A stretch of DNA of 64,000 bases from Collybiopsis luxurians FD-317 M1 (GCA_000827265.1 KN834829.1:203457-267456); one strand, 5' to 3'. Counted from the stretch's first letter, positions 11,342-24,865 are shown. Program-made: numbers and translations. The notes: generated by a model not told the origin, from the sequence alone.

Positions 11342-14300
11342 ATGACCACCAAGGTTCCACGACTCACCCTTGAGCAAGAAATAGTTCAACTTGAGTTACA
11401 GATTAGCAAACAAGAGCAGAAACTTGCGACCGCTAGATGAAATAATGTTAAACAGATTCAACAGAGCATCACCACTCGCCAGGAAAAGGTCGACATGCTC
11501 AGAAGAGAGGTTGCTCGCATTTCTACCGCTAGAGTTGAGGGGGTGCAGATAGGTGAAGGCAGTCAGTTGAACAATTTTGTGTTTTCATTGATTTTTTCTG
11601 AGCGAAGGAAAGCAGGTCCACAACATTCAAATCTCCCCATATCCTTGGAGAGTTTTGAGTTGCCGGATCAAACCAGTATCTCTTCAGAATTAACAGATCT
11701 TGATGGTACCGTATGATTTCTGTTTGTCCCAATTGCGACTTCATGAAGCATTCCAGGAAGCGGAGAAGAGAACGTCAGTGATGCCGATCTCGCCACACCA
11801 GTAAAAGGGCAATATTGTATGTTGTTTCCTTGCTGTATGTCTACCAGTCAGTCCTTACTCACTCCTCGCAGTCGAGAGGGAGACATACGTAGCAGGCGTG
11901 GCCCTAGACACCACCCAAACTGACAACCAGATGGGTCAGTTGACTGTTACACCCTTGCAGACTCACCAAACTAGTACATCTGATGTTCCACCTGAGGATC
12001 TCGGGCACCATCCTGACAAGTGACGGGACTCCTCGCTGACAGAAATTGAAGACCGCGTTGGTGAAATTCTTGACACCGCTATGGGAAGACGTACCTCAGG
12101 TGAGCTAAGCTGTCTCTAAATGAGGAATTTGTGTTAAAATTGACTTTTCCCAGCATCTCCTTTGCCTGGCAAGATTGGCAATATCTTCTCTGGAAGTGGA
12201 CTTTCCGAGGAGGCTAAAAATCTAATGATAGGTTGGCGATATGTTCAACATTGGCGTAACCATGGCTCACCCAATTCCGATATTCCAGGTGGCAGGTTAG
12301 ACCATCAACCTGACTCCCTCGCACCTGCAGTCATCCCCGTGCTTGGCGAGACAGCTTCAGTGAAGAGAGGCAAGAAGTCTAATTCCCCAGTTAGAGACGG
12401 CCATATTGCCTCAAGCGTGGAGGATTGTCGATCAAGGGAAGGGGAGTCTCTGTCAGTAACCTTTCTGGCTGAATCTGCAATACCTCTCTCCCACATCCAA
12501 TCCTTTGGCATCAATCCAATGAGTTCAGGTGGGGGCTCCATCACTTCTGCTATGGACCTTGATGCTGCCCTTTCATTCTCTGATGCCCCCTCTCATCCTA
12601 TGACCCCACAGCATTCCCAGATTGATGACAAATGTCCGCTCACAACTGATGCACTGACTGTTGCTTCTCAAACCACATCCTATTTTACTGATCCAAATGG
12701 CGTCTCAACTGTTAGTAAGCTTGCTGACTATAGCTGACCCACCCCTTACCAAAAAACACTCGAATGATTCTCCGCAAAAGTTTACTTCAGGTTCGCTGCA
12801 ACCAACTACTGACAATATTACGAATCCTCCTTCATCTCGCGGCGAGTCAGCTTCTAGATCACAAATCTCCACTGCCTCTCAAAAAGATGAAAAAGGTTCT
12901 TTGTCGCCTCTACAAGCCCCGAAGGGCCTCTCCACTGTGCTTTCCAGTGATGGGGAGAGTTCAACAAAGATGCAGGAATTAATGAAAATTGCTTCAGAGA
13001 TGGGGCTAACGTTGATAGATTTCAATGGCAGTACTGTCAAATGGACTCCAGAAGATGGCACAGGCGATGTTGCGATGTCAGAAGTCATCTCAGAAATGAA
13101 GCCTCTAGGCCAGGAAAGTCTAGGTCAGTCTGACACAAAGGGCAAATCGAACTTGACCGTGAAATGGAAGCAAGGTAAGTCAACAATTTCTACTGTAAAA
13201 GAATCATTTTGCTCACGAGTATTTAGAGGCCGGAACTGAACGATCTGACTTGGGAGAGTTCAAAGAGAAAGACTTTGCTGATATTGGTGACAATGATGAT
13301 GAGAGTGGAACAGAATTTATGGCAAAAAAAAAGCAGCTTAACAAGAAGAAAAGAGAGAATGAACATGAATGTAAGTTCAATTTGAAGCCACAATTATTGC
13401 TTACTGAGTTACCTTCAAGATGAGAGATGTGTAAGGCTGGCCAGAGATAAGGAGACAATCCGTAAGTCTGTCAAACTCATGCATATCTTTTGATTAGACT
13501 GTTTGTCACTGCAGAACAAGCTTGGGACCAGATAAAAGCTTTTTTGGCAACCGGAGAAAAATTTTCAAGAGATATCAAGTACCTCTTACGCACAGTCAAT
13601 TTCTTCATCCCAGAGTGTGCAAGCACTTGTCCTGAGTTGTCTTTAGAGATCTTGACCACCACTCACGGTCACATCCATTGTCTACAACATGCAAACACTC
13701 GAAATGCAAAACAAAATGATTGGTCTGGTACACCAAGGCTATGGAATGTCACTGGTGTACCTTTCCAGCCCAAAAAAGCAGGGGAGAAGTTGGAGGAGGG
13801 GGCTCTTCATTGTGGCTGTCACTGGGAGATGGCCGTATTCGAATTTTTCATGTTCAAGCAGGTACAATTGAGTCCACAACAAGAAAAAATGAAGCAGGGT
13901 GGAGCAAAGAAGGCTGGCATATGCAGTATTTGCATCCTCGGCTATGTGAGCTTGTGTTAGGACAGGTCCAGGAAGCAACTAGTTGGTGTTTGAACGACAT
14001 TTGGACCAAAGAGAAGAAAAACAAGGGTCTATATGTGCTGGAGCAGCCGAAAAGTGCCCCGCTACAGTCTATGATCAGTCAGCTTCAGGATCATCTCTGG
14101 GCTGTTCAGGAGGAGGAGGAACACAGGTTAATGACAACAAATAATTGATTCGCCGGGTGCAGGAGATGGATGGCTTGCACAATGCTTAAAATTAATCAGC
14201 TACGGAGGAATTGCCACATAAACAATTTTTGTCTATTAGTATCACTTACAGTATATATATCTGTGTTGGTTTTGTTCTAGTAAGTATAAGGTGCTTGGTA

Positions 14301-16763
14301 CCTACATACATCTGCGGACAATCTAGGAGCATTCAGGCCGCTAGATCCTTTCTCAAGCACCTCTTTGGGCGCTTGAAACTCAACATCCGTTCTTTTCTTC
14401 TACATTTCTCTTCCCTGTAAAAACAATTTATCAAGCTCAATTTTGACAGAAATTTCCCAGTTCTTCATTTCCCAGTTTTTCCTTTTTTTTTTTTACAAAT
14501 TTGTTCTTTACCTCTCAAAGACCGAAACTTTCTGCCAGAACTCAAAGGGAGGGGGGGGTGCCTTATGACCCTGTTTTGGGAAATTGCATGATTGGCCTTA
14601 TTTTAACGGTGGTGTATGCCTTCTCAATATGGTACACTGTCATTTCTTTGCTTGGTGATCTTATTCAATGATGTTCCTTTCAGGACTTGGAATCAGAAAA
14701 AGCACTCGCATTCTCTCTAATGTTTGAGAATGTTCAAAAGGACCCAAAACTTCTAACTCGCCACGCTGTACCAGGAGGGGAAGGTAAGTGGATGTTATCT
14801 GTGGCTGCTTGGATATATCTGATGTTCTACAGCTGATCGTAGGTCGTTCGATGGAAAAGTAGGAAATATTACTGAAGGAGACATCCTCATTCTTTCTCTG
14901 AATGCAAATCATCTTTTCGCCCCTTTAAAAATCAGCCATGTCCATCTTCGACGTGACTATCACTTTGGTGTCGATGACCCTTTGTTCTTCCCCCAACCTT
15001 TCCAACATGAATCAGGACATTTGGCCCTTATGCTTACTCCTTCTCGAGATCCCAACAATGAATACTATCATGCTTGGCTCACTCCCAGTGGTGACCACTT
15101 CTCTCTCATGAATCCTTCTCTCGGCCTAGGAAAACTGGATCCCTCATTCCATCATTCTCTGGTAAAACTCTGTCATCAGGTCTTGGAAGAAATCCCACTG
15201 GATGTGGTCGATGCAAGCCTTTCTTTGTTGGAAATGAACTTGCGCAGGCTTTTGGATTGCCTGGAGATACCCAGTACTAAGGAAAAGACTTTTGTCATGG
15301 CGACGCAAGTTCAACAATGTCTGCTCGAGTTGAACACTCGGTCGCAGTGGGTTGGAGTCAAATGGCAGAGACGTCTAAAGCAAGCTATTAGTCACAAAAG
15401 ACAACCACTCCTTGATGTTATTGGTGCTTTCACCAAACAGCTGGGTGACCTGGATCTTCTATTCCATGCTGGAATCCCAGTCTGGTACATATGCCGGGTC
15501 AAAAACATGCCCTACGTGCGTATTGATTCTGTTGCTCCTCTACTATGCGAAGATTATTCTCAGCAATTAATTCGGCCTGACGGCTTTGTTGTTGACTGTT
15601 CCAACACAACTCCTCCTCATAAAATCATCTACAATGGTGTCCCGAACAGGCCTGATCATTTTCAAAAGATGGGAGAGTACCTGGACTCTCTGCTTAACGA
15701 CGCACCATTGTTCCTAGGAGTTCAAGGGTCCGCAGATTCATTGACTGGGCGCACTCAAAAGCATAAGGGAAACGATGGAAAATTCCAGCCATGTTTGTTT
15801 TCCAAACCTTTCTTTGCAGTCTGAATTCACAATTGACGCTATGTTTTCTTTGTAGACCGAAGACCTAATCTGAAAATCCCCCCTAACAGCAACACCTTCC
15901 TCACACCAGATAGCATGTTCATGCCCGTACCTCTTCCCAACTGGGAAAGTGCATTGCGAATCCTATCAAAACATAACCAAGCCTTGCAACCTCTGCCAGG
16001 AGTCAAACTGGGTTTTTGGCTGCCTCCCGTTCGAAATATACTCTCGCCAAAGAAAGCTGAGACTGTGCGCCTTCTTTTTCATGGTTGGCTGTGAATATGT
16101 GACATGGTCTTAACTCAGCTCAATGGCATGTCGCTATGCCTTACCAGTAAACAATGGCGATGCCTGCTGGAGGTTGCTGGTTGGAGATATTCAGATACAG
16201 ATGTATCAATGTTGACAGGCCAATGCCTCATGGAGATGCGTCAACTTCTCAATTGTCTTTCTAATACCTCGCATTCCATTCACAGGGTCATCTCCTCCTG
16301 TCCTATCTTTTGGAACGGTGCCTCTCTTTCAACTACTGAAGATTTACCAATCAGAATTGGCCAAGAAATAATCTGGGAGATACAGGAGCTTGGATTTCGG
16401 AACAATCTTGTAACACTGGACAAGCGCCTGGACAACAGCAGAATGAATTTAGCTCACCGATGGAGTTTGTTGAATGCTTGCTGGGAAGGGACAGCCAGTC
16501 ACGTTGACATTCGAATGTCCTTGAAGGGATTAGGTGGTCCTTCTTTGATGGGACAGTGGCCCTATCTTCAGGCATTGCATCGTGTCATGCGATCTTGGAA
16601 GGGTGACAAACCAGAGCTGCTATTGCTCAGTTTGCCGAAAGATAATGGTAGGCCTGATTTTGAAGACTTTCTTAAACATTTGGAGTACGCGTTGGCGAGT
16701 TTTTACGTGACCTTGGTTCTACATGTTTTTGGTTGCGCAGCATGTATTCCTTTTCAACTTTAG
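11342..16763 (+). pseudogene. Long multi-exon gene of a mushroom hypothetical family, interrupted by TGA codons
   Basis: The chain starts at ATG 11342 (MTTKVPRLTLEQEIVQLELQ), a heptad-like coiled coil, then Ser/Pro-rich exons (about 11870-13240), another helical stretch (about 13515-13620), and a conserved C-terminal half. That half comprises an exon ending at 14781, the exon 14834-15824 (HESGHLALMLTPS, FHAGIPVWYICRV, IYNGVPNRPDHF) and the exon 15856-16763 (GFWLPPV, W-rich, EIIWEIQELGFRNNL). Introns have GTAAGT donors (14782 on) and standard acceptors. In-frame TGA codons occur at 11438-11440, 12021-12023 and 16092-16094 with the frame preserved on both sides. The arrangement resembles long hypothetical proteins in Agaricomycete repeats. 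The function is unknown; the gene may be transposon cargo. Confidence 0.55.
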
Positions 16764-17529
16764 ATCCCATTCCGCTGCAACTGTACACGTATTTTTAGAT
16801 TATTCAATTGTTTTGGTGAGAATTACATTGTTGGATCAAGGTACCTTGGTCATAAATCACTGAAATACAGGCTGGACAATTGATCAGAGTCACTAATCAA
16901 TATCAATGCCCTGTGTATAGAATATTCTACTTAGCTTCGCTCCGACCAGACTGTATCACAGTGCCAGATAGCTATTTCTACACAAATGGTGGCAATATCT
17001 GTTGGTGTGACAGGATTTATTTGAATTTTGGGCAATTGCTGAGCAGGTATTCTTGTCAAAGTCAACTGCGAGTTCGACGCACAAAAATAGTACAAAATAA
17101 TAGTTGTTTCCCAACCTAACTATGACCGGGAATTGGTTATACCGGTCACAACTTCCTAATCTCAGGATGGACTTGAGTATATTGACCACTCCATCTTGAA
17201 GTAGTAAGCCAAAGCTTACCATTGCAAAAAGGGAATCCCGCTGTAAATTTATGCAAAGGGTACTTGTAGCTATGTGAGTCACATTACAGGTTGCATCAAG
17301 TAAGCTGGCTTCGAATTTCTCCAACTTGGTATCTGAATCCATACCATGCGCCCCAGTATGGGCACTTTGCCTAGTCATAGTATAGAGTTACAGCTGAACC
17401 CTGCTCACGGGCACATACCGCAACTTGTTTGGTACATGACTTTGATATATACTATGAATACTTTGGGGAGTCATAGGAAGTAGTCATTTTGTACTACTGA
17501 ATCTCAGTAGTAAATTCACTAGCTTTGCA
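16764..17529. other. No gene seen
   Basis: Sequence between the 11-16.8 kb gene and the minisatellite. It has only short frames without recognisable content. Confidence 0.4.
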
Positions 17530-18040
17530 TTGAAAATCAATTCAACGATGTATAAATGCAGTGAACACTTTAAGCTGTCACAGTATATATTCTGTACCGA
17601 GCACCACCAATGCAGTTACTGGTCTATCATTCACGGCACACTGGTACCATTAAACACAGTTGCTGTGAGCACTTTGCGCAGTTCCAGCACATATTTTCCA
17701 GAAAACCCTCGTACAGAGACCAGACTACCCTCTCACTACAAACACAAATGTTGTAGCGATCTCACTATCCTGGTACTGCAAATTAGTACGAAGACCATTG
17801 AGGCTTGTACGGGCTTGGGCACCATAACTAGTCAAAATATATACAACTATTGTATCCATGCCCTGAAGAACATAAATACAGTGGGCTCATATTCACTAGC
17901 AGCATACTATATCAGTGTCCTGAAGGATATCAATGTCGAATCTCACTGCCTAGCTCACCAGTTTTATGTTTAGGAGGCAAAACCTAAAATGCAGTAATCC
18001 ACTATCCAGCATACATTTTATGCAATGACTTGATAAGTAT
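17530..18040. repeat. Decayed left edge of the 51-bp minisatellite
   Basis: Scattered matches to the unit described next (ATAAATGCAGTGA, CCTGAAGAACATAAATACAG, CCTGAAGGATATCAATG) show that the array once extended left of its present clear boundary. The frame at 17530-17973 (plus) is a by-product of the repeat and is not called as a gene. Confidence 0.5.
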
Positions 18041-21000
18041 CTCCCTCAACTCTCATTAATATAGCTGCTTGATATCTGACTCATTGTATCTGCATTCTGT
18101 ACTATATAAATGCAGTGACTTGATATCTGGATCACTGTGTTTATGCCCTGTAGAGCATATAAGCAATGGCTAGATATCTGGCTCACTGTATCTGAGTCAT
18201 CTAGGACATAAAATCAGCAACTGCACCTCTGGTTGGCTGTATCTAGGTCCTGTAGGACATAAATGCAGTGGCTTCATATTTGCCTCATTGTGTTTATGTC
18301 TTGTGGGATTTAGATGTAGCGACTTAATATCTGGATCACTGTATGTATATCTTGTAGGAGATAAATTCAGTGACTTGATAACTGGCTGCCTGTATCTGGG
18401 TGCTGTAGGACATAAATTCAGTGACCTTATATCTGGCTGGCTGTATCTATGTCCTGTAGGACATAAATGTAATGACTTCATCTCTGACTGGCTGTATCTA
18501 TGTCCCGTAGGACACTAATGTAGTGACTTCATATCTGGCTCACTGTATCTGTGACCTGTAGGACATGAATGTAATGACTTGATATTGCCTTCAGCACTCA
18601 TTAATAGCAACTTGAGATTTGGCCCACCGTATCTGTATTCTGCAGTACATAAATGCAGTAACTTGATATCTGGCTCACCATATCTATGTCCTGTAGGACA
18701 TAAATCCAGTGACTTCATATCTGGCTTACTGTATTTATGCCCTGCAGGACACGAATGCAGTGACTTAACATCTAGATCACTGTATCTATATCCTGTAGGA
18801 CACAAATTCAATGACACGATATCTAGCTCACTGTATCCACATCCTGTAGGACATAAATTCAGTAACTTCATATCTGGCTCACTGTATCTATATTCCGTAG
18901 GACGTAAATGCAGTGACTTGATATCTAGCTCACTGTATCTGTGTTCTGTAGGATATAAATGTAGTGACTTGATATCTCCTTCAGCACTGAGTAATACAGC
19001 AACTTAATATCTCCGTCATTCAATAATGTTAAATACAGCAACTTGATATCTTGTTCATTGTATCTGTATCCTGTAGAATATAAATTCAGTGTCTCCATAT
19101 CTGGCTTACTGTTTCTGTGTCCAGTAGGACATAAATACAGTGACTTGATATCCAACTCACTGTGTCTCAATGTCAAACTGTGGCGCAGGGGTTTGATCAG
19201 AGTGGTGAGACTCGGATATCCGGTACAACTAATTGTTCAGTTCTATAGTGCTAGCCTCAAAGGAGGCCTTAATATGCTACACGACATAATACTTAGAATG
19301 TCCTACATACTTCTACTTCCAACATATGTGTAATACTGTCCGTAATAGATGAGTAAGTAATGAGTAATCTAGCTTGGAATTACATATGCCGGTTTGTATT
19401 ACTAATGACAACTCGAGAAATATATCTTAGTCCTGTAGGGCATACATTCAGCGACTTTATTTGGGCTCACTGTGTCCTGTGGGACATAAATTCAGTGACT
19501 AGCTCTCTAGCTCACTGTATCGACATTCTGTAGGCAATTAACGCAGTGACTGGATATCTGGCTCACTGTATCTGTGCCCTGTAGGATATAAATGCCGTGG
19601 CTTGATACTCAGCACTCACTAATACAGCAACTTAATATCTCCCTCATTCATTAATATTAAATACAACAACTTGATATCTGGTTCACCGTATCTGTATTCT
19701 GTAGAACATAAATTTAATGACTTGATATCTGGCTCACTGTGTTTGGATCCTGTAGGATATAAATTCAGAAACCTGATATCTGGTTCACTGTATTTATGTT
19801 CTGTAGGGCATAAATGCAGTGACTTCATGTCTGGCTCATTGTATCTAAGTCCTGTAAGACTTAAATATAGTGACATCATGTCTGGCTCACTGTATCTATG
19901 TTCCGTAGGACATGGTTGCAGTAACTTGATGTCTAGCTCACTGTATCCGTGTCCCGTGGGACTTAAATTCAGTGACTTGATATCTGGCTCAAAGTATCTA
20001 TGTCCTGTAGGATATAAATTCACTGACTTGATATTTGGCTTGCTGTATCTATGTCCTGCCAGTGTAGGAGATAAATTCAATGACTTTATATCTTGCTCAC
20101 TGTGTCTATATCCTGTAGGACATGAATGCAGTTACTACATATCCAGCTCTCTGTATCCATGTTCTGTAGGACATGAATGCAGTGACTTGATCTCTAACTC
20201 ACAGCATCTATGTTCTGCAGGGCTTAAATCCAGTGACTTGATATTTGATTCACTGTATCTATGCTCTCTAGGACAAGTGCAGTGACTTGATGTCTAGCTC
20301 ACTTTATCTATGTCCTGTAGGACTCAAATTCAGTAACTCTTAATATCCAGCTCACCATATTTATGTCCTGTAGGACATGAATGCAGTGACTTGATGTCTA
20401 GCTCACAGTATCCGATATGTCCTGCCAGTATAGGACTTGAATTCAGTTGCTTGATATCTTGCTCACTGTCAGACATGAATGGGGTGACTTGATGTCCAGC
20501 TCACTGTATCTATGTCCCGTAGGACTTAAATGCAGTGACTTGATATCTGGCTCACTGTATCTATGTCCTGTAGGATGTAAATGCAGTGACTTAAATCTGG
20601 CTCACTGTATCCATGTCCTGTAGGACTTACATTAAGTGACTTGATATCTGGCTCACTGAATCTATGTCCTGTAGGACTTAAATGCAGTGACTTGATGTCT
20701 TGCTCACTGTATGTAGCTCTTGTAGCACTTAAATTCAGCGACTTGATATCTGGCTCACTGTATCTATGTCCTGCAGCATATGAATGCAGTGACTTGATGT
20801 ACAGCTCACTGAACCTATGTCCTATAGGACTTAAATTCAGTGACTTGATATCTAGCTCACTGTATCTATGTCCTGCAGGACATGAATGCAGTGACTTGAT
20901 GTCCATCCCACTGAATCTATGTCCCATAGGACTTAAACTCGGTGACTTAATATCCAGCTAACAGTATCTATGTCCTGTAGGACTTCAATTCAGTGACTTG

Positions 21001-22405
21001 ATGTCTGGCTCACTGTATCTATGTCCTGTAGGACTTAAATGCAGTGACTTGATGTCTCGCTTGCTGTATTTAGCTCTTGTAGCACTTAAATTCAGCGGCT
21101 TGATATCTGGCTCACTGTATCTATGTCCTGCAGGATATGAATGCAGTGACTTGATGTACAGCTCACTGAATCTATATCCCGTAGGACTTAAATTCAGTGA
21201 CTTAATATCCAGCTAACAGTATCTATGTCCTGTAGGACTTCAATTCAGTGACTTGATGTCTGGCTCACTGTATCTATGTCCTGTAGGACTTACATTCAGT
21301 GACTTGATGTCTCGCTCACTGTATGTAGCTCTTGTAGCACTTAAATTCAGCAACTTGACATCTAGGTCACTGTATCCATTCCTACAGGATATGAATGCAG
21401 TGACTTGATGTACAGCTCACCGAATCTATATCCTATAGGGCTTAAATTGAGTGACTTAATATTCAGCGCACGGTATCTACATCCTGTAGGACTTAAATTC
21501 AGCGACTTGATATCTGGCTCACTGTATCTATGTCCCATAGGACTTAAATTGAGTGACTTAGTATCCAGCTAACAGCATCTATTTCCTGTAGGACTTCAAT
21601 TCAGTCACTTGATGTCTGGCTCGCTGTATCTACTTTTTGTAGGACAAACATTCAGTGACTTGATGTCTGGCTCACTGTATCTATGTCCTGTAGGACCTGA
21701 ATGCAGTGACTTGATATCTTCCTCAGCATTCATTAATACGGCAATTTGATTTCTGGCTCACTCTATCTGTCTCCTATCGCACATGAATAATGACTTGATA
21801 TCTGACCTATTGTATTTATGTTCTGTAGGACATGAATGTAGTAACGTAATATTTGGCTTACTATATTTATGTCCAGTAGAACGTAAATGCAGTGACTTGA
21901 TAACTGGCTCATTGTATTTGTGTTCAGTAGAACATGACTGCAGTGACTTGATATTTAGTAACCTGATAACTTGCTCACTGTATGTATGATCAGTAGGATC
22001 TAAGTACCGTCACTTGATCTAGCTCACAGTATCTGTCTCCTGTGGGACATGAACGCAATGACTTGATAGCCCCTTCACTGTATCTATATCCTGTAGGATC
22101 CAAATGCAGTCTCTTCATATCTGACTCACTGTATTTGCATTCTGTAGGACAGAAATGCAGAGGCTTGATATCCCAACCACTGTATCCCACAGGACATGAA
22201 CGCAGTCGCTTAATATCTGGCTCAAATTATCTGTACCCTGTGGGACATGAATACAGTGAACTGATATCTCGCTCACAGTATCGTTATCTTGTAGGACATA
22301 AATAAACCTACTAATGTCACTGCCATATCTATGTGTTGTAGGATTGGTATTCAGCTCCCCGTGTCCTTGGGGGCTCTAGGATATACATGCAGTGACCCTC
22401 TGTAA
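18041..22405. repeat. 51-bp minisatellite, about 80 units
   Basis: The tandem unit is GCAGTGACTTGATATCTGGC followed by TCACTGTATCTATGTCCTGT and AGGACTTAAAT. Period measured from 20531 to 20582 is 51 bp. Each unit holds an imperfect palindrome, GTCCTGTAGGAC, and a GATATC. Because 51 is a multiple of three, long open frames appear on both strands with a 17-residue period (plus: DLISGSLYLCPVGHKCS-like; minus: EPDIKSLHLCPTGHRYS-like). Nothing indicates a shared start, introns or an enclosing gene, so I treat it as satellite DNA. Units vary, and some carry a CATTAATACAGCAACTT variant (about 18050, 18600, 18990, 19615, 21730). Confidence 0.9.
19170..19435. other. Non-repeat interruption of the minisatellite
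   Basis: About 265 bp without the 51-bp unit separates two blocks of the array. It contains no recognisable gene and may be an insertion; I could not find a target-site duplication. Confidence 0.55.
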
Positions 22406-24865
22406 CAAGGACTGAACAGCCGGCACGCTACATAGACATCAAGTCTATTACTGTTGATAAATGAATCTATGTATTATTGACAGTATTGAATGTGATTGAA
22501 TTTGCCCGCCGGTGGGCCTGTAAAAATGTCTCGACAGGATCAGTTTTTTTGATGGGCAGCCCTTGTTTGGATGACTTGTCACTTGATCTATACCCCATGT
22601 TTAAGGTACCTTGTGATGCACTTATACTATAACTCCTGAGTGGCTTGTGAGGAAGTGTCAGCAACTGATGGATCACAGTCAACAAAGCTTATTAAAATCT
22701 CACAAACATGACATGGCCTAGGTTGTTGAAGGACTTCTATTCATAGGGGATAAACAAAAAGCTCATGCTACATTATGACAACTGAGTAACAAAGTATGTC
22801 AATGATGGGAATGTGTTCAACAAAGTCTTGATTGACAAGGGCTTGTTGACTCAGTCTGCTTCTACAGCATTGATAGGATAAGGATGAACAATCATGTGGA
22901 AGTCATAGGTGGCTTTGCTGACTTTGTTCTGTGACATGACACATGGGTGATATTGTTGAGGCAAAACTCAATGACTGAAAGTCTGGACTGTCTTGGTGGT
23001 ACTAATAGTTGTCAAAGCATGGTACAGGTGTAAAGAGATGTACCAGCCAGGAAACACAAATATTGTTATTGGCTGAAGGGTTAGAGATAATTACTTGGCT
23101 TGCTGGGCTCCTGATAAAAATTGGACATGACTCGAGTCAATGAGAAATTGCAGAAGCCTGATAGGCCAACAGAGGACTGTGAAACAGGCAGAAGCAGAAT
23201 GAATCTTTAGCCTCTGGCTTAATGATACTTTGGTGAACCAAAAATGGTAACTTGCCAAAACCAAAAGGAGGTTCTATGAGATTTATTCAAAAAAATCCAT
23301 AGAAATAGAAATACTTTGGGATGTATGCATATTAATAATATTTAGGAAAACTAGGATATTGTACAGTAGAAAAGGTGTAATAGTAGATAGCATGAATCTC
23401 AGTTTTGGATATGAGCCTATCTCAATTTGCTAGAGTGGCAAGATTATCAATGGGGTTAAAGCATCTTAGCTGTTAATAGCTATAATCACTCATGTTGACC
23501 ACTGGACTCAGTTGAATAGGAATTTCCATTTGAAATGCCCAGAAACTAGACTGCAAAGTCATTGACATATCTTGAGGAGAGGGACTGGATGTAGGGTGAA
23601 CCTCATATGGACCTCACCTCCCCAGCATATACTCCCCCATCAGGAAAAATGGGTTGAGCTTGGGGCTACATGATGACAACCTTGGGGAACCTAAGAAGAA
23701 TAAGACACTTCAAGCACTTAGTTTACCTAGGCCTTCACTGTCCAACCTCAGGTAACCTTAATGGACAATATGAACATCTACATTGATATTGCTAACTAAA
23801 TCTAAGGTATATAGTACTTAATCCCCCTTCACATTGTTAAAGCAATGCCAATTCCCTGCTTCCATTGTCAGTAACAAATCTCAAAGGAATAACCCCCAGA
23901 TGTTAGATACTGCATTCTCTTTGGCAGGTCAGCAATTAGTGTTGTTACAGAAAGCATCTGGGATGCCAGAGGCCAAGTAGCTAGTCATGATTGTAAACAT
24001 ATCCTAAGCTTCAATTCAACCAAGTTTCAGAATTTTAGAATGGCTCCAGGTATAGCCAACATGAAGCCGGTTTAAGATCACAAAGGCAGGAGTTGCAATC
24101 CGGTTCACCAATTCCAATGTGTATGGGAAAACTGCAACTTCTGCTTTCTTGGCCTATTCAAAGCAAGCTCTATGTGTTACTCAAGTCTGAAAGATTGCCA
24201 AACAGATTGGTTAGCATTAAATAGGGGTATGTGTTTTTCTTGACCTTAACCTTGACAGCGGACACAAATGGTTTCTAATGCATACCCTCCTCTTCTGTCT
24301 TTCTTGTCCCTTTGCCTGTTGGCTGTTGCATGCGAATAATCATTGTCAGAGGTACGTATTCTTTTTCTCTACATTTTTTGAGGTTTGACTAATCACTGGT
24401 TCAACTTGATTTTTGTTTAATAGAACTGGTAAGTCAAATTCTATCCTGTTTGTGGTCTATGGGTGAACTTGCCACTAATATCTTATTCTTGTGTTTCTTT
24501 TTGTAGGTCTGACAAACAGTAGCAGTGATAGTGGGATTTGATGTTGTGGGGAGTGGTAGCAGATCTATTGGAAGAAAAACAAGAGGGTTCAGGCTACCGA
24601 AGATGTTAAGAGACGAGGCACTCTCAATACAACCTCAACAGAGGAGGGATCTGGATATGGGGGTACAAGACAAGGACCAACCATTATTTGTGTTAACAAT
24701 GGAGTATTCATCATACAGTGAATGCATATGTGAAATGCTCTGTGTCGCGGCTGAACAATAAGCCTACATTTTGTAATGGAAGAAGAGGAGGGAGGTATAC
24801 AAGTTAATGCTAATGCCAAAGTGCTGATGGTGGCTCTTAAGTGTATTCAAGAGATGATCTCACCG
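22406..24865 (+). mobile_element. Decayed LTR-retroelement sequence
   Basis: AT-rich sequence with frequent stops. On the plus strand near 22800-23130 the broken reading (NKVLIDKGLLTQSASTALIG, then CDMTHG, then YLACWAP) resembles the order seen in a Ty3/gypsy retropepsin region, but the match is weak and heavily mutated. A block at about 23660-23760 recurs inverted near 60283-60370. No intact gene; the short frame at 24525-24761 is not recognised. Confidence 0.3.

Noticed and set aside
18197..22305. Long frames inside the 51-bp array as protein genes
   Set aside because: They arise because the unit length is a multiple of three; they occur on both strands, have no consistent start, and end wherever units diverge.
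18041..22405. CRISPR array
   Set aside because: Repeats are contiguous with no unique spacers, and the genome is eukaryotic.
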